Source of the DNA: an uncultured Dorea sp.
GTDB lineage: Bacteria > Bacillota > Clostridia > Lachnospirales > Lachnospiraceae
Length of the DNA stretch: 64,000 nt
Reading direction: 5' to 3'
Assembly: GCA_910580235.1 (NCBI GenBank)
Contig: CAJTVU010000002.1
Location: 1-64,000, forward strand
Part shown: positions 6,542 to 15,191 of the stretch, in pieces
Layout of the letters: each line of letters begins with the position of its first letter
How positions within the stretch are numbered: position 1 is the stretch's first letter
Notes under the pieces: generated by a model
What the model was told of the DNA's origin: nothing
Databases searched by the model: none
What the model saw: the letters and a program-made list of their open reading frames with translations, nothing else
Made by a program: the position numbers and the translations under genes

Positions 6542-7957
6542 TTATACTGGATAGCTCCCGTTCTCCGTATCTGCCACAGTCTGATCGATCTTTGTCTGCT
6601 GTGCCTCACGGTATTTGAAGAAGTCGGTGGCCACCTGCGGGAACAGTGCGTAAGACAGTACGTCCTCGTCCTGCTGGCTCCACTGCTCGCACTCTTTGCG
6701 TAAAGTATCAAGCTCATCCGGGATAAGGTCTGCCGGGCGGCATGTGATGATCTCCGGATCCTCGCCCAGTACTTTCTTCTGTACCTCCGCATTGAACGGT
6801 TTTACAGTAGCTCCATATCTTCCGCTTAAGATATCCTTCGTCTCCTTTGTTGCCATCTTATATCGCTCGCCCATAAGGACGTTGAACACAGCCTGTGTGC
6901 CCACGATCTGTGAGGACGGCGTTACAAGCGGCGGCTCTCCTAAGTCTTTCCTTACTCTTGGTACTTCCTCCAGCACGTCGTAGAACTTGTCTGCCGCTCC
7001 CTGCTCTGCAAGCTGGGAAGTCAGGTTCGACAACATACCGCCCGGAACCTGATAGAGAAGGGTCTTAATGTTGACGCCCATATTCTTCGGATTTAAGAGG
7101 CCGCTCTCCAGCGCCTCATCACGGATCGGACGGAAATAGTCGGCGATCTCAGACAGAAGGTTCTGATCAAATCCCGTATCGTAAGGAGTCCCCTTAAACG
7201 TCTCTACCATAACTTCTGTAGCAGGCTGAGATGTCCCAAGAGCGAACGGCGACATCGCCGTATCGATCACATCAACGCCCGCCTCTACCGCTTTCATGTA
7301 AGTCATGGAAGCCACGCCCGACGTATAGTGGGTGTGGAGCTGGATTGGGATGCTCACGGCGCTCTTTAAGGCCTCCACAAGCTTTGTGGCCTCGTACGGC
7401 ACAAGAAGCCCCGCCATATCCTTAATACAGATAGAGTTAGCGCCCATATCTTCAATCTTCTTTGCGATATCTGTCCAATATTCAAGTGTATAGGCGTCTC
7501 CCAATGTATAAGAAAGAGCCACCTGAGCGTCGGCCTTCTCTTTATTCGCCGCCGTAACCGCCGTCTGCAAGTTCCTAAGATCATTGAGACAGTCGAAGAT
7601 ACGGATGATGTCGATCCCGTTGGAGACAGACTTCTGCACAAAATACTCTACCACATCATCTGCATAGGGACGATATCCAAGGATATTCTGTCCACGGAAC
7701 AACATCTGCAGCTTTGTATTCTTGAATCCATCGCGGAATTTACGAAGCCTCTCCCACGGATCTTCCTTTAAGAAACGAAGAGACGCGTCAAATGTAGCCC
7801 CGCCCCAGCACTCTACGGAGTGATAGCCCACCTTGTCCATCTTCTCTACGATTGGGAGCATCTGCTCTGTCGTCATACGCGTAGCGATCAGAGACTGATG
7901 TGCGTCACGGAGAATGGTCTCTGTTATTTTAATTGGTTTTTTTGCTATATCAGCCAT
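6542..7957 (-). CDS. oadA: Oxaloacetate decarboxylase alpha / pyruvate carboxylase B-type carboxyltransferase
   Basis: A 471-residue carboxyltransferase of the DRE-TIM metallolyase class. ITETILRDAHQSLIATRM holds the metal-binding Asp, and CIKDMAGLLVPYEATKLV with IQLHTHYTSG gives the Lys and the His-x-His metal ligands. It transfers carboxylate between oxaloacetate/pyruvate and biotin. It ends without a biotinyl domain, which is supplied by the separate carrier gene. GGAGG lies 8 bases before the ATG at 7957, so the upstream in-frame extension is not used. It is the last gene of the five-gene operon that starts at the acyl-CoA carboxyltransferase. With the beta subunit it would form a Na+-pumping oxaloacetate decarboxylase. 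Confidence 0.9.
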   Translation of the reverse strand: MADIAKKPIKITETILRDAHQSLIATRMTTEQMLPIVEKMDKVGYHSVECWGGATFDASLRFLKEDPWERLRKFRDGFKNTKLQMLFRGQNILGYRPYADDVVEYFVQKSVSNGIDIIRIFDCLNDLRNLQTAVTAANKEKADAQVALSYTLGDAYTLEYWTDIAKKIEDMGANSICIKDMAGLLVPYEATKLVEALKSAVSIPIQLHTHYTSGVASMTYMKAVEAGVDVIDTAMSPFALGTSQPATEVMVETFKGTPYDTGFDQNLLSEIADYFRPIRDEALESGLLNPKNMGVNIKTLLYQVPGGMLSNLTSQLAEQGAADKFYDVLEEVPRVRKDLGEPPLVTPSSQIVGTQAVFNVLMGERYKMATKETKDILSGRYGATVKPFNAEVQKKVLGEDPEIITCRPADLIPDELDTLRKECEQWSQQDEDVLSYALFPQVATDFFKYREAQQTKIDQTVADTENGSYPV

Positions 7958-8037
7958 TTTATTTTCCTCCACTATGATTATTATGATGTTGGGGCCAAAA
8001 GCCCCCAACTAGGATGCCTACGGATTGTTCCGTGCTA

Positions 8038-9189
8038 TCACATAACTCCAAAAATCGCCATAAACGTTCCGGCCGCTACTGCCGTGCCGATAACTCCGGC
8101 TACGTTCGGGCCCATCGCATGCATCAGAAGGAAGTTCGTCGGATCCGCCTCGGCGCCCACCTTCTGGGACACACGGGCAGCCATCGGAACTGCGGACACT
8201 CCTGCGGAACCGATCAGCGGGTTCACCTTTCCACCGGTAGCGACGCACATCAGCTTCCCGAACAGTACTCCCGCCGCCGTACCGACAGCAAAAGCCACAA
8301 GGCCAAGGATTACGATCTTAATCGTGTCCCAGTTAAGGAATGCTTCCGCGCTCGTGGTGGCTCCTACAGACGTCCCGAGCAAAATAACGACAATATACAT
8401 CAAAGCGTTGGAAGCCGTGTCAACAAGCTGCCTTACAACGCCAGACTCCCGGAACAGGTTGCCAAGCATCAGCATGCCCACGAGAGGAGCTGTCGTAGGA
8501 AGGATCGTACATACTACGATCGTAACTACGATCGGGAATAAGATCCTTTCGAGCTTCGATACCGGACGAAGCTGCTCCATCTTGATCTTCCGCTCTTTCT
8601 CCGTTGTAAGGAGCTTCATGATCGGCGGCTGGATGACCGGCACAAGGGCCATATAAGAATAGGCCGCCACAGCGATCGGCCCCATGATCGCAGTCTGCTG
8701 CAGCTTCCCGGCAAGGAAGATGGACGTCGGGCCGTCGGCCCCGCCGATAATGGACACCGCCGCCGCCGCTCTGTCGGAGAATCCCATAAGCATCGCTCCA
8801 AGATAGGCGGTAAAGATACCGAACTGTGCCGCCGCCCCAAGAAGGAAGCTCTTAGGATTGGCGATCAGAGGCCCGAAATCTGTCATGGCCCCTACTCCCA
8901 GGAAGATAAGGGACGGCAAGATCGCCCACTCGTCCAGCAGATAGAAGTAATAGAGCAGGCCTCCCGCCCCGTTCGCCGAGTCTTCGATATGCAGCATGAT
9001 ATCGGGATAGATATTGACAAGAAGCATACCAAACGCGATCGGCACAAGAAGCAGAGGCTCGAATCCATACTTAATCGCTAAAAACAGGAAAAAACATGCC
9101 ACGGCGATCATAATGAGATTGCCGCCCGTCAGATTTAAAAACGCAGTCTGCTGCACGAGGTTTCCTAATGTTGTTGTTATATAATCCAT
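8038..9189 (-). CDS. oadB: Sodium ion-translocating decarboxylase, beta subunit
   Basis: A 383-residue polytopic membrane protein with about nine hydrophobic segments. The conserved GGADGPTSIFLAGKLQ and the C-terminal NPLIGSAGVSAVPMAARV stretches are the Na+-binding and channel signatures of the OadB/MmdB/GcdB family. It decarboxylates carboxybiotin and exports Na+ in the process. The gene lies between the biotin carrier and oadA. GGAGG stands 7 bases before the start. The protein sequence alone does not say which carboxyltransferase it serves. Confidence 0.93.
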   Translation of the reverse strand: MDYITTTLGNLVQQTAFLNLTGGNLIMIAVACFFLFLAIKYGFEPLLLVPIAFGMLLVNIYPDIMLHIEDSANGAGGLLYYFYLLDEWAILPSLIFLGVGAMTDFGPLIANPKSFLLGAAAQFGIFTAYLGAMLMGFSDRAAAAVSIIGGADGPTSIFLAGKLQQTAIMGPIAVAAYSYMALVPVIQPPIMKLLTTEKERKIKMEQLRPVSKLERILFPIVVTIVVCTILPTTAPLVGMLMLGNLFRESGVVRQLVDTASNALMYIVVILLGTSVGATTSAEAFLNWDTIKIVILGLVAFAVGTAAGVLFGKLMCVATGGKVNPLIGSAGVSAVPMAARVSQKVGAEADPTNFLLMHAMGPNVAGVIGTAVAAGTFMAIFGVM

Positions 9190-9226
9190 TTTTTAACCTC
9201 CAGTCATATGTGTGTAAGGAACATTC

Positions 9227-9604
9227 TTAATTCAATGTCGCTAATACTGCGCCGGATTCGATCGCATCGCCTACAGCCACATCAATGCTTGCGACCGTCC
9301 CGTCCTCCGGCGCCACAACTGGAATCTCCATCTTCATAGCCTCAATAATTATGACAGCGTCGCCCTTCTTTACGCTCTGGCCAACGCTCGCCTCGATCTT
9401 GAATACCTTTCCGGCAGCCCCTGCCTTTACTTCAACAGAGCCTGCTCCCCCTGCCGGCTTCGCCGCCGGCTTTGGAACTGGAGCTGCCGCCCTTGGGGCC
9501 GGGGCCGGAGCTGCCGGCCTCGGAACCGGTGCGTGTCCTGCTCCTGCCTCTTCAACTGTCACATCATATACATTCCCGTTTACTGTAATCGTATAATTTT
9601 TCAT
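9227..9604 (-). CDS. Biotin carboxyl carrier protein of the decarboxylase
   Basis: A 125-residue carrier. Residues 1-20 form a short N-terminal strand region (MKNYTITVNGNVYDVTVEEA). Residues about 22-52 are a Pro/Ala-rich flexible linker, and the rest is a biotinyl domain with EAMKMEIPV, whose Lys is the biotinylation site. It shuttles carboxybiotin from the carboxyltransferases to the beta subunit. The lone carrier must serve both carboxyltransferases of the operon, since neither has its own biotinyl domain. It belongs to the MmdC/GcdC class. Confidence 0.92.
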   Translation of the reverse strand: MKNYTITVNGNVYDVTVEEAGAGHAPVPRPAAPAPAPRAAAPVPKPAAKPAGGAGSVEVKAGAAGKVFKIEASVGQSVKKGDAVIIIEAMKMEIPVVAPEDGTVASIDVAVGDAIESGAVLATLN

Positions 9605-9637
9605 CTTTCTTATCCTCCTTCAATCGTTCCCTTATGC

Positions 9638-10405
9638 TTACCAGTTATTTGACGGACGTCGCCTTATACTGCGGACTACGAACCCGTCCTCGCTTGTCCC
9701 TTCTGCCGCTGCGATAGCCGCTGAGATGACTGCGATCAGCTCCAGATCCTCTGTCTCTCCTGAAGCAGGCGCCTCTTCCTTAGCTTCCTCTGTCGCGGCC
9801 GCCGCTTCTTTTACCGCCGCCTGCGGCTTCTTCCTGAATGATTCCTCCATCTTAGAAATAAGCCCGAACAGCGAGATAATAAATGAGATCAGGATCAGCA
9901 CTGCAAATACCGTCCCCATTCCGAGAAGCGTGTTAAGCCCCGCCTTCTCCGCGATCTCGCCCATGCTGTACTGTGCATTCACAGTCATGCTCTCGAGATA
10001 CATGTTCTCATCGAATATAAAGAGAAGCTCCGCGTCTCTTTCTTCGTACTGCGCCGGTACTGTAACTTCCAGCGTGCCCGTCTTCGCCTCGAAGCTGTAA
10101 TCCCCGTGGCCTATATAAGCGCCGCACTCTTCAATCCCTGACTGCCACGCGTCCAGAGCCCCTGTAAAGCTCTCTGCCGTAAACGGCCCCATCTGCATCA
10201 GCTGATATTCCTGTGCAGATTCAGGAAGGGCCTTCCACGATTCGATGATCTCCTCACTTGCTCCGTCGCACTGCTGTATGAGGAACTCTGTCACCTGCAT
10301 GACCGCGGCTTCATCATACTCTACCGTCTCCTTCGTGCTGCCGCAGCCGGTGGCAAAGAGCATCATCACAAACAGGCAGAGCAATAAACTAATCTTTTTC
10401 TTCAA
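9638..10405 (-). CDS. OadG-type gamma subunit with N-terminal lipoprotein domain
   Basis: A 255-residue protein that is much longer than the usual 80-120 residue gamma subunit. It starts with a lipoprotein signal (LFATGC, lipidated Cys at 21), followed by about 115 residues predicted outside the cell. A single membrane segment (GMGTVFAVLILISFIISLFG) follows, then an Ala/Glu-rich linker and the C-terminal AVISAAIAAAEG...RSIRRRPSNNW tail typical of OadG. The gamma subunit holds the carboxyltransferase and beta subunit together. The extra outer domain is unexplained. Confidence 0.8.
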   Translation of the reverse strand: MKKKISLLLCLFVMMLFATGCGSTKETVEYDEAAVMQVTEFLIQQCDGASEEIIESWKALPESAQEYQLMQMGPFTAESFTGALDAWQSGIEECGAYIGHGDYSFEAKTGTLEVTVPAQYEERDAELLFIFDENMYLESMTVNAQYSMGEIAEKAGLNTLLGMGTVFAVLILISFIISLFGLISKMEESFRKKPQAAVKEAAAATEEAKEEAPASGETEDLELIAVISAAIAAAEGTSEDGFVVRSIRRRPSNNW

Positions 10406-10419
10406 TTTGCCTCACCTCT

Positions 10420-11859
10420 CTAAACTGTCCCGTGCTTCTTCACCGGACGATCTTCTCTCTTCGTGTACAACATCTCAAATGCTCCGATCACATATTTCCT
10501 CGTGTCCACAGCATTGATGATCGTGTCCACGTACCCTCTTCTTGCAGCGGCGAGCGGGCTTGACTGAAGCTCCTTGTATTCTGCCGCTTTTTCCTTGATC
10601 GTATCGGCATCCTTGTCCGCATACATGATCTTCGCGGCAAGAGACGCATCCATCATGCCGATCTCGGCCGTCTCCCACGCATATACCATATCTGCGCCGA
10701 TGGCCTTGCTGTTCATGGCTACATAAGCGCTTCCAAATGCCTTGCCGATAATGACGTTCACCTTCGGGACCGTCGCATTGGCAAATGTGTACGTAAGCCT
10801 TGCCGCCGCTTTCGCCAGATTCTTTTCCGCGCACTTGCACGCCTCGAACCCGTTTACATTCGTAAGCGTAAGCACCGGGATATTAAAGGCGTCGCAGAAG
10901 CTTACGAACTCGGCCGCCTTCCTTGCGCCTCTTACAGATAAGGAGCCGTCGAACTCCTCTACTACTTCTGCCTCTTCATTGTATACTTTCACACGGTTGG
11001 CCACCGCTCCCACCGTCATGCCGTTGAGACGGATAAAGCCGGTCACCATATCCTTTGCATAGTCCCTCTTAGTCTCGAAGAATACGCCGCCGTCAGAGAT
11101 CTCGGACAGAGCGATAGCCGTGTCCCCCATAGCATTCTCAATGTTGGCGCACGCACGGTTCAGATCGTCCGTACAGTCCTCATAAGACACATCCTCTTCA
11201 TTGTTGCACGGAAGCATCGCCACAAGAGCGCGGATATCCCTGAAGATCTCTTCCTCTGTCCCTATGGCGTCCACAAGCCCTGCCTTCTCACTCTGGAACT
11301 GTGCACAGGACGTATCGCATTTCTTGATATCGTTTCCTGGGATCGCATTCGGAGAGTTCACGAACAGCTTCGCTTTCTCCTTCTCCATAAATGTAAAGTC
11401 AGAAAGAGCCGGAACTACGGATAAGCCGCCCCCGCACGTGCCAAAGACCGCCGTAACCTGCGGGATCACTCCGGACGCAAGAGACTGCCTTCTATATAGC
11501 GTGCCAAATGCTTCAAGAGCGTCTGTCGCTTCCTGGAGCCTGAGCCCTGCGCTGTCGATCAGTCCGATGACCGGCGCTCCCATCTTCATTGCCATATCGT
11601 AAATGTTGGCGATCTTCTTCGCATGCATCTCGCCGATCGCCCCGTTCAGCACGGAAGCATCCTGGCTGTATACATACACCAGATTCCCATCGATCACTCC
11701 GTATCCGGTAATAACGCCGTCCGCCGGAGTATCTTTTTCCTGCAAGTTGAAGTCTGTCGCTCTGGCTGTGACTGCGCCGCCGATCTCAACAAAGCTTCCT
11801 GCATCAAGCAAGCTTAAAATACGATTGCCTGCTGCATTCTCTTTTGCAATGTTACCCAT
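10420..11859 (-). CDS. mmdA: Acyl-CoA-type carboxyltransferase (MmdA/PccB-like)
   Basis: A 479-residue crotonase-fold carboxyltransferase with the two usual halves. The first has GLIDSAGLRLQEA and FGTCGGGLSVVPALSDF; the second has TNVNGFEACKCAEKNLAKAA and KAFGSAYVAMNSKAIGAD. The end, FEMLYTKREDRPVKKHG, is as in methylmalonyl-CoA decarboxylase alpha. The N-terminus is some 30 residues shorter than in that family. GGAGGG is 7 bases before the ATG at 11859, which is preferred to the ATG at 11874 that overlaps it. It is the first gene of the operon. The acyl-CoA substrate (methylmalonyl, malonyl or other) cannot be read from the sequence. Confidence 0.8.
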   Translation of the reverse strand: MGNIAKENAAGNRILSLLDAGSFVEIGGAVTARATDFNLQEKDTPADGVITGYGVIDGNLVYVYSQDASVLNGAIGEMHAKKIANIYDMAMKMGAPVIGLIDSAGLRLQEATDALEAFGTLYRRQSLASGVIPQVTAVFGTCGGGLSVVPALSDFTFMEKEKAKLFVNSPNAIPGNDIKKCDTSCAQFQSEKAGLVDAIGTEEEIFRDIRALVAMLPCNNEEDVSYEDCTDDLNRACANIENAMGDTAIALSEISDGGVFFETKRDYAKDMVTGFIRLNGMTVGAVANRVKVYNEEAEVVEEFDGSLSVRGARKAAEFVSFCDAFNIPVLTLTNVNGFEACKCAEKNLAKAAARLTYTFANATVPKVNVIIGKAFGSAYVAMNSKAIGADMVYAWETAEIGMMDASLAAKIMYADKDADTIKEKAAEYKELQSSPLAAARRGYVDTIINAVDTRKYVIGAFEMLYTKREDRPVKKHGTV

Positions 11860-11916
11860 AGTGTAGCCCTCCATTTTCCTAGATATTTAAAAGTAAAACC
11901 AATTTTTGCCGATTAT

Positions 11917-11945
11917 ATTATACCCCTTTTTTCCGTATATCGCAA
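11917..11945 (-). promoter_or_regulatory. Promoter of the decarboxylase operon
   Basis: On the minus strand TTGCGA (11940-11945), 17 bp, then TATAAT (11917-11922), about 50 bases before the first start codon. Confidence 0.65.
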
Positions 11946-11983
11946 CATTTTTTCTACATTTCTTGTTAAGTTTTTGACAAGAA

Positions 11984-12027
11984 GGGCGTTGCAAAATAGA
12001 TGAGCTCGAATCTATTTTGCAACGCCC
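11984..12027 (-). terminator. Terminator of the nucleoside operon
   Basis: A perfect 18-bp stem (GGGCGTTGCAAAATAGAT and its complement) around an 8-base loop. It lies 40 bases past the last gene of the nucleoside operon and separates that operon from the decarboxylase operon promoter. The T tract on the minus strand is weak (TTCTTGTC). Confidence 0.8.
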
Positions 12028-12065
12028 TCTTCCGTTATCTTCTTTGACTGATCTTTTCCTTGTCG

Positions 12066-12887
12066 CTAGATCGTCGAGATGACCTCAGTCACCAGCCTCT
12101 CGAATTTATCTTTCACCTTGTCTGCCACTTCCTGCACCTCTTTGTGGTCAAGGGGCTGGTCTAAGATGCCTGCGGCCATGTTGGTGATGCAGGAGATCCC
12201 GCACACTTTTATCCCCATATGGGCGGCCGCCATCGCCTCGCACACTGTGCTCATGCCTACCGCGTCCGCGCCGAGAGAGCGGAACATCTTAATCTCCGCG
12301 GGAGTCTCGTAGTTCGGCCCGGTACATTGTACATATACGCCTTCCTGGATCGCTACGCCCAGCTTCTTAGCGGCCGCACGGATCTTCTCACACAGCTCCG
12401 GGTCGTATACATGGCTCATATCCGGGAAACGGACGCCCAGCTCGTCTAAATTCGGCCCTATCAGGGGGCTTTTTACAAACATGGAGATATGGTCCGTGAT
12501 CATCATCAGATCGCCCGGCTTGAAAGACGTGTTCACGCCCCCGGCAGCATTTGTAAGGATCAGCTTCTTTGCGCCGAGAAGCCCCATGATCCTTGTAGGC
12601 ATTACTACGTCTGTCATCTCGTACCCCTCGTAGAAATGCACCCTCCCTTTCATAAGCACAGTGGGCACTCCGTTCACATAACCGAAGAGGAACCTTCCGT
12701 CATGCCCTGCCACCGTAGACACAGGGAACCCTTCAATCTCAGAATACGGGACTTCTACTTTTACATCCATATTCTTCGCATACTCGCCAAGCCCCGAACC
12801 TAAGACAAGGGCGGCCTCTGGAGCAAAGCCCGCTTTGTCCTTCACAATCTCTGCACATTTCGTTAGCTTTTCATACACTTGATTCAT
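12066..12887 (-). CDS. punA: Purine-nucleoside phosphorylase, trimeric type
   Basis: A 273-residue enzyme that splits inosine and guanosine with phosphate into base and ribose 1-phosphate. Signatures are VLGSGLGEYA at the phosphate site, TVAGHDGRFL, VHFYEGYEMTDVVMPTRIM, LILTNAAGGVN and the base-binding GPNYETPAEIKM. The length matches the PNP-II family. It is the last gene of the operon and starts 3 bases past the stop of the YczE-like gene. The ribose 1-phosphate it makes goes to phosphopentomutase encoded two genes upstream. Confidence 0.93.
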   Translation of the reverse strand: MNQVYEKLTKCAEIVKDKAGFAPEAALVLGSGLGEYAKNMDVKVEVPYSEIEGFPVSTVAGHDGRFLFGYVNGVPTVLMKGRVHFYEGYEMTDVVMPTRIMGLLGAKKLILTNAAGGVNTSFKPGDLMMITDHISMFVKSPLIGPNLDELGVRFPDMSHVYDPELCEKIRAAAKKLGVAIQEGVYVQCTGPNYETPAEIKMFRSLGADAVGMSTVCEAMAAAHMGIKVCGISCITNMAAGILDQPLDHKEVQEVADKVKDKFERLVTEVISTI

Positions 12888-12889
12888 AT

Positions 12890-13513
12890 TTATTTCTTAT
12901 CTCCTTTCACCAGCTTCTTTAAGATATCCGACAGAAACTGGATAAGCGGCCCTGCCATTAACGCAGTTATGACCGTAATGGCCCCTATCTTCCCTCCAAG
13001 AGAGAAGCCAAGGGTGATACATCCAATGTCAAATCCGACTTTCACATATTTGAATTCCTTCTTAAGCCTGTCCCTGATCACCATCACTATACCAGTAAAT
13101 GGATCCAGTCCGATATCTGCCGTGATGAACATGGCTACGCCCGTATAAAGCAGCAGGCATCCGAGCGTGGCGCCTAATATCTGTAACGGCAGATCCTGCG
13201 TCTGGAACAGCATATGGTACAGCCTTCCACCAAAATCAACAGCCAGGCCATATGGAACGACATAAATGAAAGTACCGATGTTTATGTAATGCCTCCCTGT
13301 GAAGAAGACGATTATAATAAGAACGACATTTACAATATTGGATGCTATCCCCAATTGTTCCGGGGAGAGCCTGGCAGCGTTCCTGATACCGTCATACACG
13401 ATTCCGACAGGGTCGTTCCCAAGCGCTGCAGCCGCATTGAACGCGACGCCCGTGCCGACCAGTATGACTCCCACGACTGCCAGGAGCAGATTAATTAATT
13501 TCTCTTTTTTCAA
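12890..13513 (-). CDS. YczE/YyaS/YitT-family membrane protein
   Basis: A 207-residue membrane protein with five or six hydrophobic segments. The motif ALGNDPVGIVYDGIRN near residue 30 and its echo DIGLDPFTGIVMVIRDRL near residue 130 are typical of the YczE family and point to an internal duplication. The function of the family is not established. Its place between deoB and punA suggests a role in nucleoside or base transport, perhaps efflux of free bases, but that is inference from context. Confidence 0.75.
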   Translation of the reverse strand: MKKEKLINLLLAVVGVILVGTGVAFNAAAALGNDPVGIVYDGIRNAARLSPEQLGIASNIVNVVLIIIVFFTGRHYINIGTFIYVVPYGLAVDFGGRLYHMLFQTQDLPLQILGATLGCLLLYTGVAMFITADIGLDPFTGIVMVIRDRLKKEFKYVKVGFDIGCITLGFSLGGKIGAITVITALMAGPLIQFLSDILKKLVKGDKK

Positions 13514-13530
13514 AACTTTTTCCTTCTTGG

Positions 13531-14721
13531 CTACACTAATTTGCTTAAAATAGATCTGCCAATAGTCCCTTCCGGCATCTCAACGCCAAAATTATCCGCG
13601 ATGGATGCTCCAATGACGGCAAACGTATCCTCGTCCTCGATCGCGCCCCCCTCTTTCATCCTCTTAGAGTACGCCACGAAAGGGACATACTCTCTTGTAT
13701 GATCGGTCCCTGTGTAAGACGGATCGTTCCCGTGATCCGCCGTAAGGATGAGAAGGTCGTCTTCCCGCATGCTCTCAAGGAACGTCCCAAGGCCTTTGTC
13801 GAATTTCTCAATCTCTTTGCCGTAGCCGTCTATATTCCTTCTATGCCCCCACAGCGCATCGAAATCCACCAGATTCGTAAAGCAAAGGCCGTGGAAATCT
13901 TTCTTGCACAGATCGATCGTCTGCTCCATCCCGTGTACAGAACTATCCGAGTGATGTGCCTCGGTAATCCCTTCCCCGCAGAAGATGTCGTTAATCTTTC
14001 CTACGCTGATCACATCAAAACCACCATCTTTGAGCGCGTTCAGCGCAGTTGGGCCTGTCGGCTTCAGGGCGTAGTCATGACGGTTGCTCGTCCGTTTGAA
14101 CTCGCCTTTCTTTTTTCCGATATACGGCCTTGCGATCACGCGTCCGACCCTCCACTCGTCTTTCATCGTAATCTCTCTTGCGATCTCACAGCATCGGTAC
14201 AGGTTCTCAAGATCGAACGTCTCTTCCTGCCCGCATATCTGAAGGACGGAATCTGCCGACGTGTAGACGATCATGGCTCCGGTATTGATCTCCTCTTCGC
14301 CCAACTCCTCAATAATGGCCGTCCCGCTGGCGCTCTTGTTGCCGATGACCCTCTTGCCGCACCGTTCTTCTAATTCTCTGATCAGCTCCGGCGGGAAGCC
14401 CGTATCTGTAAATGTCTGGAATGGCTTCTCCGTCTTAATCCCCATCATCTCCCAGTGCCCGGTCATGGTATCTTTGCCGTTGCTCTCCTCCTCGAGGCGC
14501 ATATAGCGCCCGGCAGGATCATCCACGCCTTTCATCTGCCCGGCAGGATGAAGGTTCAACATGCCCAGCTTCTGGAGATTCGGAATGTCCAGTGTCCCCA
14601 GCTTCTCTAAGATATGCCCGAACGTGTCCACCCCCACGTCCCCAAATGACGGGGAATCCGGCATAGCCCCGATCCCGAGGGAATCCAGGACGATTACAAA
14701 TATCCTCTTATATTCGTTCAT
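13531..14721 (-). CDS. deoB: Phosphopentomutase
   Basis: A 396-residue alkaline-phosphatase-fold enzyme that interconverts ribose (deoxyribose) 1- and 5-phosphate. The N-terminal IVLDSLGIGAMPDSP supplies a metal Asp, and C-terminal TADHGNDPSYTGTDHTRE supplies the Asp-His-His set of the two Mn2+ sites. The start at 14721 (MNEYKRIF) fits the family; an in-frame ATG four codons earlier overlaps the GAGGTG ribosome site. It feeds deoxyribose 5-phosphate to the aldolase encoded in the same operon. Confidence 0.94.
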   Translation of the reverse strand: MNEYKRIFVIVLDSLGIGAMPDSPSFGDVGVDTFGHILEKLGTLDIPNLQKLGMLNLHPAGQMKGVDDPAGRYMRLEEESNGKDTMTGHWEMMGIKTEKPFQTFTDTGFPPELIRELEERCGKRVIGNKSASGTAIIEELGEEEINTGAMIVYTSADSVLQICGQEETFDLENLYRCCEIAREITMKDEWRVGRVIARPYIGKKKGEFKRTSNRHDYALKPTGPTALNALKDGGFDVISVGKINDIFCGEGITEAHHSDSSVHGMEQTIDLCKKDFHGLCFTNLVDFDALWGHRRNIDGYGKEIEKFDKGLGTFLESMREDDLLILTADHGNDPSYTGTDHTREYVPFVAYSKRMKEGGAIEDEDTFAVIGASIADNFGVEMPEGTIGRSILSKLV

Positions 14722-14747
14722 TTTCCACCTCATGCTCCTATTTGCGC

Positions 14748-15167
14748 CTATTCCAGATTCGCAGGCCCGAATCCCAATGGAAGAAGCTCTTTTAATGTAA
14801 ATGATTCATACTGTTCTGTCCCGGTCGCCAAAATGATCTGGAATGTGTCGGGATCGCAGAACTCCATCATCACCTGGCGGCACACGCCGCAAGGTGCCGC
14901 ATATTCCGTAAGACGGCCATCTTTTCCACCAACAACGCAGATAGCCTTAAACTTGCGGACCCCCTCGCTCACCGCCTTGAAGAACGCAGTGCGCTCTGCA
15001 CAGTTCGTAGGAGTGTACGCAGCGTTCTCAATGTTGCACCCTGTATAGATCTTCCCGTCTTCGGAGAGGAGCGCGGCTCCTACCTTGAACCCGGAATAGG
15101 GCGTATAAGAAAACTGTAGCTGTTCGATCGCTGACCGGATCAGCTGCCCAATCTGTTCTTTGTCCAT
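14748..15167 (-). CDS. cdd: Cytidine deaminase
   Basis: A 139-residue homotetramer-type deaminase that converts cytidine and deoxycytidine to uridine and deoxyuridine. The zinc site is complete: TNCAERTAFF gives one Cys and the catalytic Glu, and APCGVCRQVM gives two Cys. YSGFKVGAALL is the substrate loop. It sits between deoC and deoB and supplies uridine for the uridine phosphorylase of the same operon. Confidence 0.95.
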   Translation of the reverse strand: MDKEQIGQLIRSAIEQLQFSYTPYSGFKVGAALLSEDGKIYTGCNIENAAYTPTNCAERTAFFKAVSEGVRKFKAICVVGGKDGRLTEYAAPCGVCRQVMMEFCDPDTFQIILATGTEQYESFTLKELLPLGFGPANLE

Positions 15168-15191
15168 TTCCAGACGCCTCCTTACAACTCT

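Noticed and set aside
9285..9596. 103-codon plus-strand frame, Ala/Gly-rich
   Set aside because: Antisense to the Pro/Ala-rich linker of the biotin carrier.
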